From assembly GCA_013791905.1 (NCBI GenBank), contig VMSX01000007.1, forward strand, positions 1 to 64,000: a stretch of DNA of 64,000 nt, read 5' to 3'. The notes beneath the pieces were generated by a model. It ran no database searches. It was given only the letters and a program-made list of their open reading frames with translations, and had not been told where the DNA came from. Source of the DNA: Rhodocyclaceae bacterium. GTDB taxonomy: Bacteria > Pseudomonadota > Gammaproteobacteria > Burkholderiales > Rhodocyclaceae. The translations under genes and the position numbers were made by a program. Positions within the stretch are counted from its first letter, which is position 1, and every line of letters starts with the position of its first letter. Below, piece by piece: positions 17,116-26,632 of the stretch.

Positions 17116-20100
17116 TCAGCCGTAGATAACCCGTACGTTTTCCCGGCTCAACCAATCGCTTAGTTGCGTCAGCAACGTGTCATCGAGTCGCACGCGCCAA
17201 CTGTCGGGCAGAGTGAGCTCGGTTTCGGCGGCGGCGTTGCGATAGCAGATGCGCACCGGGCAGACGTTGTCGCTGGCGCGCGCGGCGCCGCGATAAGGCC
17301 CCAGGAGGGTACGCAGGTGGCCGGCGGTTGCGTCGCTCGAAGTGCCGTTCAAGGCCAGTTTCAGCACCCGCGCATGGCGGCCGCGCGCTTCGGCCAGCGT
17401 CATCAGTTTGTCGGCAGTGACGCGCAGGCCGCCGCTGTAGTCGTCACGCTGCACCTTGCCTTCGACCAGCAACAGTTCGTCTTCGCGAATTTTGTTGCGC
17501 TCGGCATCCCACAGTTCGTTGTACACCGCTATTTCGACCTGGGCGCTGGCGTCGTCGAGCGTGACGATGGCCATCTTGCCGCGCCGGGTCATCTGCGTGC
17601 GCACGCCAAGCACCACGCCGGCGAGCAGGGTGGGTTCGCGTTGCGGTTCGAGATCGACCAGCCGCCGCCGGACAAAGGATTTCAGTTCTTCGGCGTAGGC
17701 GTTGTAGGGGTGGCCGGAGAGAAAAAAGCCCAGTGCCTGCTTTTCGTTGAGCAGTTGCTCACGCTCGCTCCAGCGCGGCACATCGACATAGTGCGTTTCT
17801 TGCGGCGCGGCGCCATCGGGTGCATCGAAGAGACCACCCTGATGGGCATGGCGCTCGGCCTGGTCGGCGGCTTCGAGCGCCCGGCTGACCGAAGCGAGCA
17901 GCTTGGCGCGATGGTCGTCGACGGAATCGAAGGCGCCGGCGCGGATCAGCGACTCGATGACGCGGCGGTTGACGGCGCGCTTGTCGACGCGGCGGCAGAA
18001 TTCGAACAGGTCGATGAACGGCCCGGCTTCGCGTGCGCGCAGGATCACCGCCAGTGCCGCCTCGCCGGTGCCCTTGAGGGCGCCAAGACCGTAGCGGATG
18101 GTCTTGGCATCGACCGGCCGGAAACGCACGAAGCCGGTGTTGATATCGGGCGGCAGGAAGCTGATGCCATTGGCCTGGGCATCGAGGAAAAAGAACTGCA
18201 CCTTGTCGGTATCGGCCGTTTCGGACGACAGCGTCGCGGCCATGAAGGCGGCCGGGTAATGCCGCTTCAGCCAGGCGGTTTGATAGGCGACCAGCGAGTA
18301 GGCGGCGGCGTGCGACTTGTTGAAACCATAGCCGGCGAACTTCTCCATGGTGTCGAAGATTTCGTTCGCCTTCGGTGCGGCGATGCCATTGGTTGCCGCG
18401 CCGGCGACAAAAATTTCCCGCTGCTCGGCCATCTCCTCGAGCTTCTTCTTGCCCATCGCGCGCCGCAGCAGGTCGGCACCGCCGAGACTGTAGCCGGCCA
18501 CCACCTGCGCGGTCTGCATCACCTGTTCCTGGTACACCATGATGCCGTAGGTGTTGCCCAGCACCTTTTCCATGCTGGGATGCGGATAGACGACGCGTTC
18601 GCGGCCGTGCTTGCGGTTGATGAAGTTCGGGATGAAGTCCATCGGGCCCGGCCGGTAGAGCGCGTTCAGGGCGATCAGATCTTCCAGGCAGTCCGGACGG
18701 GCCTGCACCAGGGTGTCTTTCATGCCGCGCGATTCAAACTGGAACACGGCCGTTGTGTTGGCCGCCTTGAAGATGTCGGCATAGACGGCAGCATCGTCGA
18801 GCGGAAGATTGTCCAGCGCGATATCGACGCCTTCCACCTCTTTGACAAAGACCACTGCCTCGGCAAGGATGGTCAGCGTGCGCAGGCCGAGAAAGTCGAA
18901 CTTCACCAGGCCGGCCTTCTCGACATCGTCCTTGTCGAACTGGCTGACCGTGGCACCGCCGTCGGCCGAATAGAGCGGGCAGAAATCGGTGAGCTTGCCG
19001 GGCGCGATCAGCACGCCGCCGGCGTGCATGCCGACGTTACGGGTCAGGCCTTCGAGCTTTTCGGCGAGCGTCCAGAGTTCGCGCAGTTCTTCTTCCTGCT
19101 CCAGCCGTTCGTTGATGGCCGGCTCCTGCTCACGCGCCTTGACGAGCGTGATGCCCAGTTCGTTGGGGATCAGCTTGGCAAATTGATCGACAAAGTTGAA
19201 GCCGAGGTCGAGCACTCGGCCGACATCGCGAATCACTGCCTTGGCGGCCATCGTGCCGAAGGTGGCGATCTGGCTGACCGCATGGCTGCCATAGCGCTGC
19301 CGCACATAATCGATGACCCGGTCGCGGCCTTCCTGGCAGAAGTCGATGTCAAAGTCGGGCATCGATACGCGCTCGGGGTTGAGAAAGCGTTCGAACAGCA
19401 ACTCGTAGCGCAGCGGGTCAAGATCGGTGATGTTGAGGCTGTAGGCGACCAGCGAACCGGCCCCTGAGCCGCGCCCCGGTCCCACCGGGACACCGTTGGT
19501 CTTGCCCCAGTTGATGAAGTCCGCGACGATCAGGAAATAACCGGGGAAACCCATCTGCACGATGGTCTTGATCTCGAACGCCAGCCGCTCGGCATAGCGC
19601 GGCCGTTCGGCTTCGCGCGTTTCCGGGTCGGGATAGAGCTGCGCCAGACGCTTCTCCAGCCCGGCTTGCGTTATTTCGGCCAGGTAGTCTTCGAGCGACA
19701 CGCCCGGCGGAATGGGAAATTCCGGCAGGCGGTTCTTGCCGAGTTCGACCGTCAGATTGCAACGCTGGGCGATCTCCACGCTGTTTGCCAGCGCCTCGGG
19801 CAAGTCGGCGAACAGGGCCGCCATCTCGTCCTGCGTCTTGAAATACTGCGCCGCATTGAAGTTTTGCGGACGGCGACGGTCGCCCAGCACATAGCCTTCG
19901 GCAATGCACACCCGCGCTTCGTGGGCGCGAAAATCATCGGCATCAAGGAACTGCACCGGATGGGTCGCCACCACCGGCAGATCGAGTTCGGCGGCCAGGC
20001 GCAGGGTGGCGGCGAGCAGGCGCTCCTGTGCCACATATTCGCTACGGCCCTGCGGGCTACCGCTACCATGAGGGCGCTGGATCTCCAGATAAAAACTTTG

Positions 20101-20610
20101 CGGGAAGGTTTCCGCCCAGGCGCGGGCACTGGCTGCTGCTTTTTCGGGCTTGTCGGCGGCCAGCCACAGGCCGATCTCGCCGAATTGGGCACCCGCGAGG
20201 ACAATCAAGCCGCTGTTGTCGCCTGCAGCAAATGCGCTGCGCGGAATTTCGGCGCGGCCATGCCGCCGTGGCCGCAGGAAGGCTGCCGTAAGCAGTTCGC
20301 ACAAGCGCAGGTAACCTACCCGATTCTTAGCCAGCAGCAATAGCCTAGATGGCGTCTCGCGTCCGCCATCCAGCGCACTTTCATTTTCTTCGGTTATCCA
20401 GACATCGGCACCGATGATCGGTTTTACGCCCGCCCCGCGCGCCGCCGTGTAGAACTTGACCATGCCGAACAGGTTGCTCAGGTCGGTCAGCGCCAGCGCC
20501 GGCATGCCATCGGCCGCGGCACGCGCCACCGCACCATCGAGCCGCGTCAAACCGTCGGTGATGGAGTATTCGCTGTGAAGGCGGAGATGGACAAAACGGG
20601 CGTGAGGCAT
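17116..20610 (-). CDS. dnaE: DNA polymerase III alpha subunit
   Basis: The 1164-residue replicative polymerase subunit has the expected length for proteobacterial DnaE. An N-terminal PHP domain starts at residue 5 (VHLRLHSEYSITDG). The polymerase core includes GPGRGSGAGSLVAY near residue 360 and the catalytic aspartates in MPDFDIDFCQEGRDRV near 395-400. Further on are the YQEQVMQ and GYGFNKSHAAAYSL blocks, tandem helix-hairpin-helix motifs, and a C-terminal OB domain (LLAGVVLGVRTQMTRRGKMAIVTLDD). It is transcribed as a single gene; tRNA-Ala and ssrA lie upstream on the same strand. Confidence 0.98.
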   Translation of the reverse strand: MPHARFVHLRLHSEYSITDGLTRLDGAVARAAADGMPALALTDLSNLFGMVKFYTAARGAGVKPIIGADVWITEENESALDGGRETPSRLLLLAKNRVGYLRLCELLTAAFLRPRRHGRAEIPRSAFAAGDNSGLIVLAGAQFGEIGLWLAADKPEKAAASARAWAETFPQSFYLEIQRPHGSGSPQGRSEYVAQERLLAATLRLAAELDLPVVATHPVQFLDADDFRAHEARVCIAEGYVLGDRRRPQNFNAAQYFKTQDEMAALFADLPEALANSVEIAQRCNLTVELGKNRLPEFPIPPGVSLEDYLAEITQAGLEKRLAQLYPDPETREAERPRYAERLAFEIKTIVQMGFPGYFLIVADFINWGKTNGVPVGPGRGSGAGSLVAYSLNITDLDPLRYELLFERFLNPERVSMPDFDIDFCQEGRDRVIDYVRQRYGSHAVSQIATFGTMAAKAVIRDVGRVLDLGFNFVDQFAKLIPNELGITLVKAREQEPAINERLEQEEELRELWTLAEKLEGLTRNVGMHAGGVLIAPGKLTDFCPLYSADGGATVSQFDKDDVEKAGLVKFDFLGLRTLTILAEAVVFVKEVEGVDIALDNLPLDDAAVYADIFKAANTTAVFQFESRGMKDTLVQARPDCLEDLIALNALYRPGPMDFIPNFINRKHGRERVVYPHPSMEKVLGNTYGIMVYQEQVMQTAQVVAGYSLGGADLLRRAMGKKKLEEMAEQREIFVAGAATNGIAAPKANEIFDTMEKFAGYGFNKSHAAAYSLVAYQTAWLKRHYPAAFMAATLSSETADTDKVQFFFLDAQANGISFLPPDINTGFVRFRPVDAKTIRYGLGALKGTGEAALAVILRAREAGPFIDLFEFCRRVDKRAVNRRVIESLIRAGAFDSVDDHRAKLLASVSRALEAADQAERHAHQGGLFDAPDGAAPQETHYVDVPRWSEREQLLNEKQALGFFLSGHPYNAYAEELKSFVRRRLVDLEPQREPTLLAGVVLGVRTQMTRRGKMAIVTLDDASAQVEIAVYNELWDAERNKIREDELLLVEGKVQRDDYSGGLRVTADKLMTLAEARGRHARVLKLALNGTSSDATAGHLRTLLGPYRGAARASDNVCPVRICYRNAAAETELTLPDSWRVRLDDTLLTQLSDWLSRENVRVIYG

Positions 20611-20681
20611 GAGCGAAGAATTTTACTCCCGCCACACGCCGCCAGCGACAAATCGACTGCGCTTACGGGCCCACAAATGAC

Positions 20682-20713
20682 GGTGGGGGCACAGTCGAAA
20701 CTGTACCCCCACC
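20682..20713 (-). terminator. strong hairpin at the ssrA 3' end
   Basis: GGTGGGGGCACAGT and ACTGTACCCCCACC pair around a CGAA tetraloop with a 14-bp stem that has one G-U pair. No long T run follows on the minus strand, so it may be the folded 3' end of the coding RNA piece or a processing signal rather than a standard terminator. Confidence 0.6.
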
Positions 20714-21015
20714 GGCTTTTCTTTGGTAACAAGGCTCAAGCAGCCTCGGCAAAGGCCTTAAGCGGCGATTGCGAAACGCTCATCGTTGGCGTTTAGAGAT
20801 TTGCTTCATTAACGTCGATCGCCTGACGGGTTGCCTGCTCACTTTTGTTCGCCCTGTCGAAGCCAGTGCACCCCCACCCAAAAATACCAAACTGCTCAAC
20901 TCGATACGCTTGGGTGGAGGTGGGCGGAATCGAACCGCCGTCCAGAACGCCTCCAGATTGCCGGAGTTACAACCATGCTTGGATTATGGGGGCGAACGGC
21001 CTAAGTTTCAAGACC
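20682..21015 (-). ncRNA. ssrA: circularly permuted (two-piece) tmRNA
   Basis: Read on the minus strand, the tmRNA 3' part comes first: a T arm and acceptor strand CACCTCC at 20942-20916. An intervening loop follows, held by the inverted repeat CCACCCAA/TTGGGTGG (20874-20881 and 20910-20917). Then come the 5' acceptor strand GGGGGTG (from 20875), the coding segment with tag ANDERFAIAA and TAA at 20790-20758, and a strong 14-bp hairpin at 20682-20713. Helix 2 can form between GTTCGCCC at 20997-20990 and GGGCGAAC at 20854-20847. CCA is not encoded directly after the discriminator. The order is that of the permuted genes known from a betaproteobacterial lineage. Outer ends are approximate. Confidence 0.93.
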
Positions 21016-21058
21016 TTATTGTCTTCAGGTGATGGTTTGGCCTGGTCCCGAATAAAGG

Positions 21059-21083
21059 AAAAGCCAGCATCAGGCTGGCTTTT
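21059..21083. terminator. bidirectional intrinsic terminator after tRNA-Ala
   Basis: AAAAGCCAGC at 21059-21068 pairs with GCTGGCTTTT at 21074-21083 around a five-base loop. With A and T runs on both sides it can work in either direction; on the minus strand it separates the tRNA from ssrA. Confidence 0.8.
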
Positions 21084-21090
21084 AATTGAT

Positions 21091-21166
<76 letters not shown>

Positions 21167-21304
21167 ACGTTGGTCGCGGATTATACCGAAAGAGTGGCCA
21201 GTAATCTTGCTTCGGCTGTTGCATCAGCCAGCCATTCATGCTCTCTCAAGAAAAAACGGCCGGCAATTTGCCGGCCGCGCAACCCCTTTGAATCGTTCTG
21301 CAGC

Positions 21305-22207
21305 TTACTTGCCAGCGATCTTTTCCAGCTTTTCAGCGCGGATCAACTGGCCGTCGAGGCCCGCTTCCTTGATTGAGCCGCCGTAGGCCACGTTCATCAA
21401 CTGCGTGTAATAGACAACAGGCATGTTGAACTTGGTGCCCTTCTTCTTGTTGATCTCGGACTGATAGATCTCGACGTTGGCCTGGCACAGAGGACAAGGC
21501 GTGACGATCATGTCGGCACCGTGATCGTAGGCGGAGCCGACGATGTCCTGAATCAGGGCTTGCGCCTTTTCCGGCTCGGAGAAGGCCAGCGCACCACCGC
21601 AACAGGTGACTTTCTGATCGTAGGGCACCGCTTCGGCGCCACAGGTTTCAATCATCTTGTCAAGGTATTGCGGGTTTTCAAAAGATTCGCCGGCAATACC
21701 GTAGGGACGGTTTGCCTGGCAACCCACGTAACCGGCAATCTTGACGCCGGCCAGTGGTTTGATAACCGCCTCCTTCATGGCAGCGTAGCCGATATCCTCA
21801 ATCAGCACTTCAGTGAAGTGGCGCGACTTCGTGTTGAAGTCGGAGCGGAGGTTCAGGGAAACCTCCTTGAGCGCTTCATTGGCTTCAGCCATCAGGCTGG
21901 ACGAGTGCTGCAGCCGCTCGGTGGCTTCCCGATTGGCCAGCCAACAGGCCGGGCACCCGGAAACGATATCCTGGCCGGGCAGGTGCTGCTCGCTGAGGGC
22001 CAGGTTACGGGCACCCATGACGATGCGCGGTAGCTCGCCACCCTCGGCATAGCCAATGGAGGCCGCGCAGCAGTTCCAATCCGGAATCTCATTGAGCTGG
22101 ATGTCAAGCTTGTCGCAGATGACGCCGAAGGAAGTGATGTAGTTCGCTGCCGATGCGCCTTTTTGCGAGGAGCAGCCGGGGTAGAACGCGTATTGTTTCT
22201 TCGTCAT
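21305..22207 (-). CDS. hdrB: HdrB-like subunit of a Qmo/heterodisulfide-reductase-type complex
   Basis: The 300-residue protein has two CCG domains, which in HdrB bind noncubane iron-sulfur clusters at a thiol/disulfide site. The first set is C in YPGCSSQKG, CC in DWNCCAASIGY and CPAC in SGCPACWLAN. The second is C in GYVGCQANRPYG, CC in VTCCGGALAF and CPLC in TPCPLCQAN. It is the last gene of a four-gene operon (qmoA, qmoB, hdrC, hdrB; gaps 2, 10 and 16 bases). In sulfur oxidisers HdrCB replaces the membrane subunit QmoC and links the complex to APS reductase electron flow. No aprAB is in the window, so the partner is unproven. Confidence 0.9.
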   Translation of the reverse strand: MTKKQYAFYPGCSSQKGASAANYITSFGVICDKLDIQLNEIPDWNCCAASIGYAEGGELPRIVMGARNLALSEQHLPGQDIVSGCPACWLANREATERLQHSSSLMAEANEALKEVSLNLRSDFNTKSRHFTEVLIEDIGYAAMKEAVIKPLAGVKIAGYVGCQANRPYGIAGESFENPQYLDKMIETCGAEAVPYDQKVTCCGGALAFSEPEKAQALIQDIVGSAYDHGADMIVTPCPLCQANVEIYQSEINKKKGTKFNMPVVYYTQLMNVAYGGSIKEAGLDGQLIRAEKLEKIAGK

Positions 22208-22223
22208 ATTTCAGGCTCTCCGA

Positions 22224-22850
22224 TCAGGCTAGGCCGCGGCGGCGATCTTCAATCTCGCGCGCCTTGGCAATCATTTTGTGGATGCCACTGGTATCCTTGC
22301 AGGTGTGGCCGCTGATGATTTCCATCGGGTTGAGGCGTCCGGCTTTCACCAGGCCGAGGCCGACGCTTTGCATAGCCAGGGCATTTTTTACGCCCTGCAC
22401 GAACCCATCCCGGAAATACATGGCCAGGGAAAACTTCAGCTCATTGACGCGACCATACTTGAGGGCGCTATCCCAGAACAGTTTGGCGATGGCCTGGTTC
22501 GGCTGACCTTTGGGGGACAAGCCGAGGCGGTAGGCATAGTTGGCCAGGCCGTGCATGATGTGGGTGATCGGCAGTTCGCGCGGGCAGCGCACCATGCAGT
22601 TGTAGCAGGAGGTGCACATCCACATCGAGTCGGATTTCAGGACTTCCTCGCGCTTGCCGGCGCGAATCATCATGAAGATTTTCTGCGGTGAATGTTCCCA
22701 GTGCGGGCCGAACGGGCAGGAGCCGGCACAGACGCCGCACTGCATGCACATCTTGACCCAATGGCCTTCCTCGACAGTAGCTTCAACCTCTTTGAGGAAG
22801 TTGTTTTTGTACTTCGCGACGGCGTTTTCGTTTGCTGTGGTCATCGTCAT
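22224..22850 (-). CDS. hdrC: HdrC-like ferredoxin subunit
   Basis: A 208-residue protein with two four-cysteine [4Fe-4S] motifs: CMQCGVCAGSCP near residue 35 and CTSCYNCMVRCP near 79. Between and after them are helical segments typical of HdrC, and no membrane anchor is apparent, unlike fused QmoC. HdrC relays electrons between the flavin subunits and HdrB. The gene is tightly packed between qmoB and hdrB. A GGAGCGC-like site precedes the start, with the second ATG two codons later as an alternative. Confidence 0.9.
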   Translation of the reverse strand: MTMTTANENAVAKYKNNFLKEVEATVEEGHWVKMCMQCGVCAGSCPFGPHWEHSPQKIFMMIRAGKREEVLKSDSMWMCTSCYNCMVRCPRELPITHIMHGLANYAYRLGLSPKGQPNQAIAKLFWDSALKYGRVNELKFSLAMYFRDGFVQGVKNALAMQSVGLGLVKAGRLNPMEIISGHTCKDTSGIHKMIAKAREIEDRRRGLA

Positions 22851-22860
22851 GCGCTCCTTA

Positions 22861-25104
22861 TTAACCGAAACCCTTCATTGGCGACGGCCCCATCTCGATG
22901 AGCTGCGCGACATAGTCGTCAATTATCTTGGCGACGCGAGCGCCATCGGTAATGGCGATTTCGTACGTCAGCATGCGCTCCGGTTCCAGACCCATGCCCT
23001 TCAGGGTGTCGCCGATCTTGCTCAGGCGGTAGTAGGCCATTTCGGACCCCTTGACGAAGTGACACTGGTAGTTGTCGCCCTTCTGGCAGCCCATCATCAT
23101 CACGCCGTCGTAGCCAGCGCCGAGCGCGTCGGTGATCCAGATGGTGTTGACCGAACCCAGACAACGGACCGGGATCACCCGCACAAAGGCGGAATAGGTC
23201 AGCCGCTGCATGCCGGCCATGTCGAGTGCCGGATAGGCGTCGTTCTCGCAGGCGAGGATCAGGATGCGTGGCTTTTCATCTTCCTCGTCCGGCACGTTGA
23301 CCGCTTTGACCTGGCTACCGACGGTATCGCACGAGTAGTTTTCGAAGGAGATGACACGCACCGGGCAGGCACCCATGCAGGTGCCGCAACGACGGCAACG
23401 CTCTTCATTGAACAGCGGGAACCGCCGCTCGTCTTCGTCGATGGCGCCGAACGGGCATTCCACCGTGCAGCGTTTGCACTGCGTACAACCTTCGAGGCGG
23501 GCGGTCGGGAAGGACAGGTCGCCAACACGCGGGAAGGGGGAACGACCGAGCCCGACATTCTCGACTGCCTGAATGGCCTTCAGTGCGGCGCCGGTAGCAT
23601 CTTCCGTGGCCTGCAGCATGTCCATCGGCCGGCGCATCGGGCCGGCGGCATAGATACCGGTGCGGCGCGTCTCGTAGGGGAAGCAGATGAAGTGCGAGTC
23701 GGCAAAGCCGTACTTGAATTGCGGCATGTCCGGACCTTGGCGGTAGGCCAGATTGAGCACGGAGGTGGACTCAAGCGCGGTGCGTTGCTGCTTGGCTTCT
23801 TCATTACCGCCATCGGCGGCCGTGTTGATGGTCGTCCATTCATCAAGATTGACGCCGGCATTAGGTACCTGGCCGGTAGCCAGCACGACAAGGTCGGCAT
23901 CGACGGTAGCGGTCTCGTCGAGGATCAGGTCCTTGAACTCAACCTTGCAGCTATCACCGCCGGTAACCTTGCTGGCCTTGCCCTTGGTGAAGATCACGCC
24001 CTTTTGCTGGGCGCTGCGGTAGAAGTCCTCGCCCATGCCCGGCACCCGCAGGTCGTCATAGATCACCACGGCGTCGATATCGGGATTGGCGTCCTTGAAA
24101 TACATCGCCTGCTTGATACTGGTCGCGCAGCAGTGGCCTGAACAGTAAGCTAGGTGTGTGCCGGATTCGTCACGCTGACCGGCGCACTGCACGAAGGCGA
24201 CTGATTTCACTTCTTTGCCGTCGGCACGCTTGATGGCGCCGCCATTGGCGGCTATTGCGAGGGCTTCGAGGCCGGCCTGATCAACCACGTTGGCCTGGCC
24301 ACCGCCCAGTTCGGGCAGCTTGGCGATGTCGTAAGTCGTGAAGCCGGTCGTCTGAACGATGGCGCCGCAAAGCTCTTCGGTCACGCTACCCGATTCCTGG
24401 GCAACCTTGGCAGTAAAGCGGCCAGGGGCACCGGCGGTTTCAGCCAGCGTCGAATTCAGATGCACCTTGATCTTCGGATGGCTCGACACCTGGGCAGCCA
24501 GTTCGGCAACGCCAGTGGGTTGGGCTTCCGCATAAGGGGCGGCAAACGGTACGCGCTTGAACAGATTTTTCGCGAAACCACCGAGTGCGCCGGTCTTCTC
24601 GACCAACACCACTTCGTAACCGGCATCGGCCGCAGCCATGGCTGCAGTCATGCCGGACATGCCACCACCCACCACGAGAATGCGCTTGCTGGAGGACTCT
24701 TTCACATTGCCCTCCGGCACCTTCATCTTCTTGATTTCGGCACAGCCCATGCGCACGTAGTCTTCGGCCATTTCCTGGCGCACTTCATCGTGGTCACTAC
24801 CTTCGGCAACGATCCAGAGGACGCCCTCGCGCAGGTTGGCGCGCGACACGGCAGCGGTTGGAAAGACGAAGGCTTCGGTCTTGGCACGACGCGAGCAGGC
24901 GGCGATGCACAGATGGGTGACGCCATCGTTGGCGATGTCGTCCTTGATCATTTGCACCCCTTCGGCATTGCAGAGGAAGGGGTGGGTCTTGATCACCGTC
25001 ATCTTGCCCTCGGTCTTGGCAACTTTTTCCAGCCCGGCGATATTGAATTTGTCGCCAAGGCCGCAACCGGAACAGATGTATGCAGCGAATTTATTATCGG
25101 CCAT
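22861..25104 (-). CDS. qmoB: QmoB: HdrA-like flavoprotein fused to MvhD-type domain
   Basis: The 747-residue protein has a short N-terminal cysteine-containing segment (AAYICSGCGLGD), an HdrA-like FAD core starting at RILVVGGGMSGMTAAMAAADAGYE near residue 140, two ferredoxin motifs (CTQCKRCTVECP and CRRCGTCMGACP) and a C-terminal MvhD/FlpD-like domain (ILACENDAYPALDMAG to MMMGCQKGDNYQC). This order is that of QmoB, the second subunit of the quinone-interacting membrane-bound oxidoreductase that exchanges electrons with APS reductase. GGAGG for its start lies inside the end of qmoA, two bases before. Confidence 0.92.
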   Translation of the reverse strand: MADNKFAAYICSGCGLGDKFNIAGLEKVAKTEGKMTVIKTHPFLCNAEGVQMIKDDIANDGVTHLCIAACSRRAKTEAFVFPTAAVSRANLREGVLWIVAEGSDHDEVRQEMAEDYVRMGCAEIKKMKVPEGNVKESSSKRILVVGGGMSGMTAAMAAADAGYEVVLVEKTGALGGFAKNLFKRVPFAAPYAEAQPTGVAELAAQVSSHPKIKVHLNSTLAETAGAPGRFTAKVAQESGSVTEELCGAIVQTTGFTTYDIAKLPELGGGQANVVDQAGLEALAIAANGGAIKRADGKEVKSVAFVQCAGQRDESGTHLAYCSGHCCATSIKQAMYFKDANPDIDAVVIYDDLRVPGMGEDFYRSAQQKGVIFTKGKASKVTGGDSCKVEFKDLILDETATVDADLVVLATGQVPNAGVNLDEWTTINTAADGGNEEAKQQRTALESTSVLNLAYRQGPDMPQFKYGFADSHFICFPYETRRTGIYAAGPMRRPMDMLQATEDATGAALKAIQAVENVGLGRSPFPRVGDLSFPTARLEGCTQCKRCTVECPFGAIDEDERRFPLFNEERCRRCGTCMGACPVRVISFENYSCDTVGSQVKAVNVPDEEDEKPRILILACENDAYPALDMAGMQRLTYSAFVRVIPVRCLGSVNTIWITDALGAGYDGVMMMGCQKGDNYQCHFVKGSEMAYYRLSKIGDTLKGMGLEPERMLTYEIAITDGARVAKIIDDYVAQLIEMGPSPMKGFG

Positions 25105-25106
25105 GG

Positions 25107-26393
25107 TTACGCGGCCTCCGTGGAAGCAGTTTTATGAATGACCTGAACAGCGCGCATGGCGGCTGCCGTGGCGCTTTGCACCGAACGATTGACATCGAGC
25201 GGACTTGAGGCGCTACCGGCCCCGAACATGCCCTCGGTCTTGGAACCCTCGATGAAGTTCGAGGAATCGAGAATGATGTCGTCAGGCAGTTTCACGCCGG
25301 TCACTTCCGGTTCCATGCCAACGGCCAGCACGACGAGGTCGTGTTCGGATGCGTAGCGGTGGTAACCCTCGGTATCGACACCATGCAGGATCGGGCTGTT
25401 GTTTTCTTCATTCAGGGCGATGCGCGCCACCTTCGACTTGATGAAACTGACGGTCGCATCCTTCTGCACGTTCTGGTAGAAGTCTTCAAAACGGTCGATG
25501 GCGCGGATATCGATGTAGTAAATCGTCGACTTGCCGGCGTCACCTAGCGCTTCACGCACATACTGGGTCTGCTTCAGTGTGGCCATACAGCAGATGCGTG
25601 AGCAGTGACGCAGGTGATTCTCGTCACGCGAACCGGCACACTGGATGAAGGCGATGTTTTTCGCTTCCTTGCCGTCTGACGGACGCAGCAGTTTGCCGCC
25701 AGTGGGGCCGCGCGGATCAGCCAGGCGCTCGAACTCGAGGCTGGTGATCACATTGGCGTAGCGATCATAGCCGTAGGGCTGGATCTTGTTCGCGTCGTAC
25801 GGACGCCAACCGGTCGCCCAGACCACGCTGCCGACCGTCAATTCAAGCGTTTCTTCCTGCATGCCGAGATCGACCGCATCCACCTTGCAGGCGGCTTTGG
25901 CTTTTTCGCCTTCGGGCGTCGCAGCAATGGAGGGATCGATCACAAAGCGCTGCGGGTAGGCCATGCCGTGGGGCAGATAAGCCGCCTTGATCTTGTCCAT
26001 GCCGTAGTTGGCCGGGTTCGGAATCTCGGCTGAGACGGCATTACCGCAGTCGCCGCAGGCGGTGCAGTTCTCGGTCACGTAGCGCGGCTTGACCTTGAGG
26101 GTAACGGCATAATTGCCGCGACTGCCGGTTACGGCAGCGACCTCGGTCATCGTCATCACCCGTACATTCGGATTACCGCGGAGGCGCCGAAGGTTGATCT
26201 CCAGCCCGCAGGTGGGGTGGCACATCTTGGGAAAATAGCGATACAGCAAGGAAGTACGGCCACCCAAAGTTGGGGTTTTCTCGGCCAGTATTACCTGCTT
26301 GCCGCACTCGGCGGCTTCGAGGGCCGCCGTCATGCCGGCGATACCGCCGCCGACGACCAGAATGGTCTGGTTGGTTGCGATTGAAGCCGTCAT
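25107..26393 (-). CDS. qmoA: QmoA: HdrA-like FAD subunit
   Basis: The 428-residue flavoprotein has an N-terminal dinucleotide fold (ILVVGGGIAGMTAALEAAECG), the HdrA-type CHPTCGLEINLRRL segment, a cysteine cluster CTACGDCG with no clear fourth cysteine in the usual place, and a second cysteine-rich part (QCAGSRDENHLRHCSRICC). This matches QmoA, which is shorter than HdrA and lacks the standard ferredoxin domain. I chose the ATG at 26393 because GGAGG precedes it; the frame continues 26 codons upstream without similarity. It is the first gene of the operon; the promoter must lie in 26394-26630. Confidence 0.92.
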   Translation of the reverse strand: MTASIATNQTILVVGGGIAGMTAALEAAECGKQVILAEKTPTLGGRTSLLYRYFPKMCHPTCGLEINLRRLRGNPNVRVMTMTEVAAVTGSRGNYAVTLKVKPRYVTENCTACGDCGNAVSAEIPNPANYGMDKIKAAYLPHGMAYPQRFVIDPSIAATPEGEKAKAACKVDAVDLGMQEETLELTVGSVVWATGWRPYDANKIQPYGYDRYANVITSLEFERLADPRGPTGGKLLRPSDGKEAKNIAFIQCAGSRDENHLRHCSRICCMATLKQTQYVREALGDAGKSTIYYIDIRAIDRFEDFYQNVQKDATVSFIKSKVARIALNEENNSPILHGVDTEGYHRYASEHDLVVLAVGMEPEVTGVKLPDDIILDSSNFIEGSKTEGMFGAGSASSPLDVNRSVQSATAAAMRAVQVIHKTASTEAA

Positions 26394-26632
26394 CAAGCCT
26401 CCATGGAGTTGTGCTATCGAAACAAAATCCCAGAACCGGCCTGCACCCTCGTAAAGCGGGCGCCATGCCACTACTGGCCGCTACTGAATTGGTGCGAGAT
26501 TTTAACTGCTAACTTTAGCCCGAACTTCTGCTTTAGATCAAATGGCGGCCAGAATGTTCCTATAGACAAATAGAAGTGGCGAATGCTTTGAACCGTCTTT
26601 TCTCGCACTCTTCACTGACACGGCGGCTATTT

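Noticed and set aside
17164-19467. 767-codon plus-strand open frame inside dnaE
   Set aside because: It is antisense to a fully conserved DnaE; composition bias explains it.
20880-21030. Ordinary tRNA at the T-arm-like sequence
   Set aside because: The T arm and acceptor strand lack a matching D arm and anticodon arm; they are the acceptor piece of the permuted tmRNA.
22612-24141. 509-codon plus-strand open frame over hdrC and qmoB
   Set aside because: It covers conserved coding sequence on the other strand and shows no domain.
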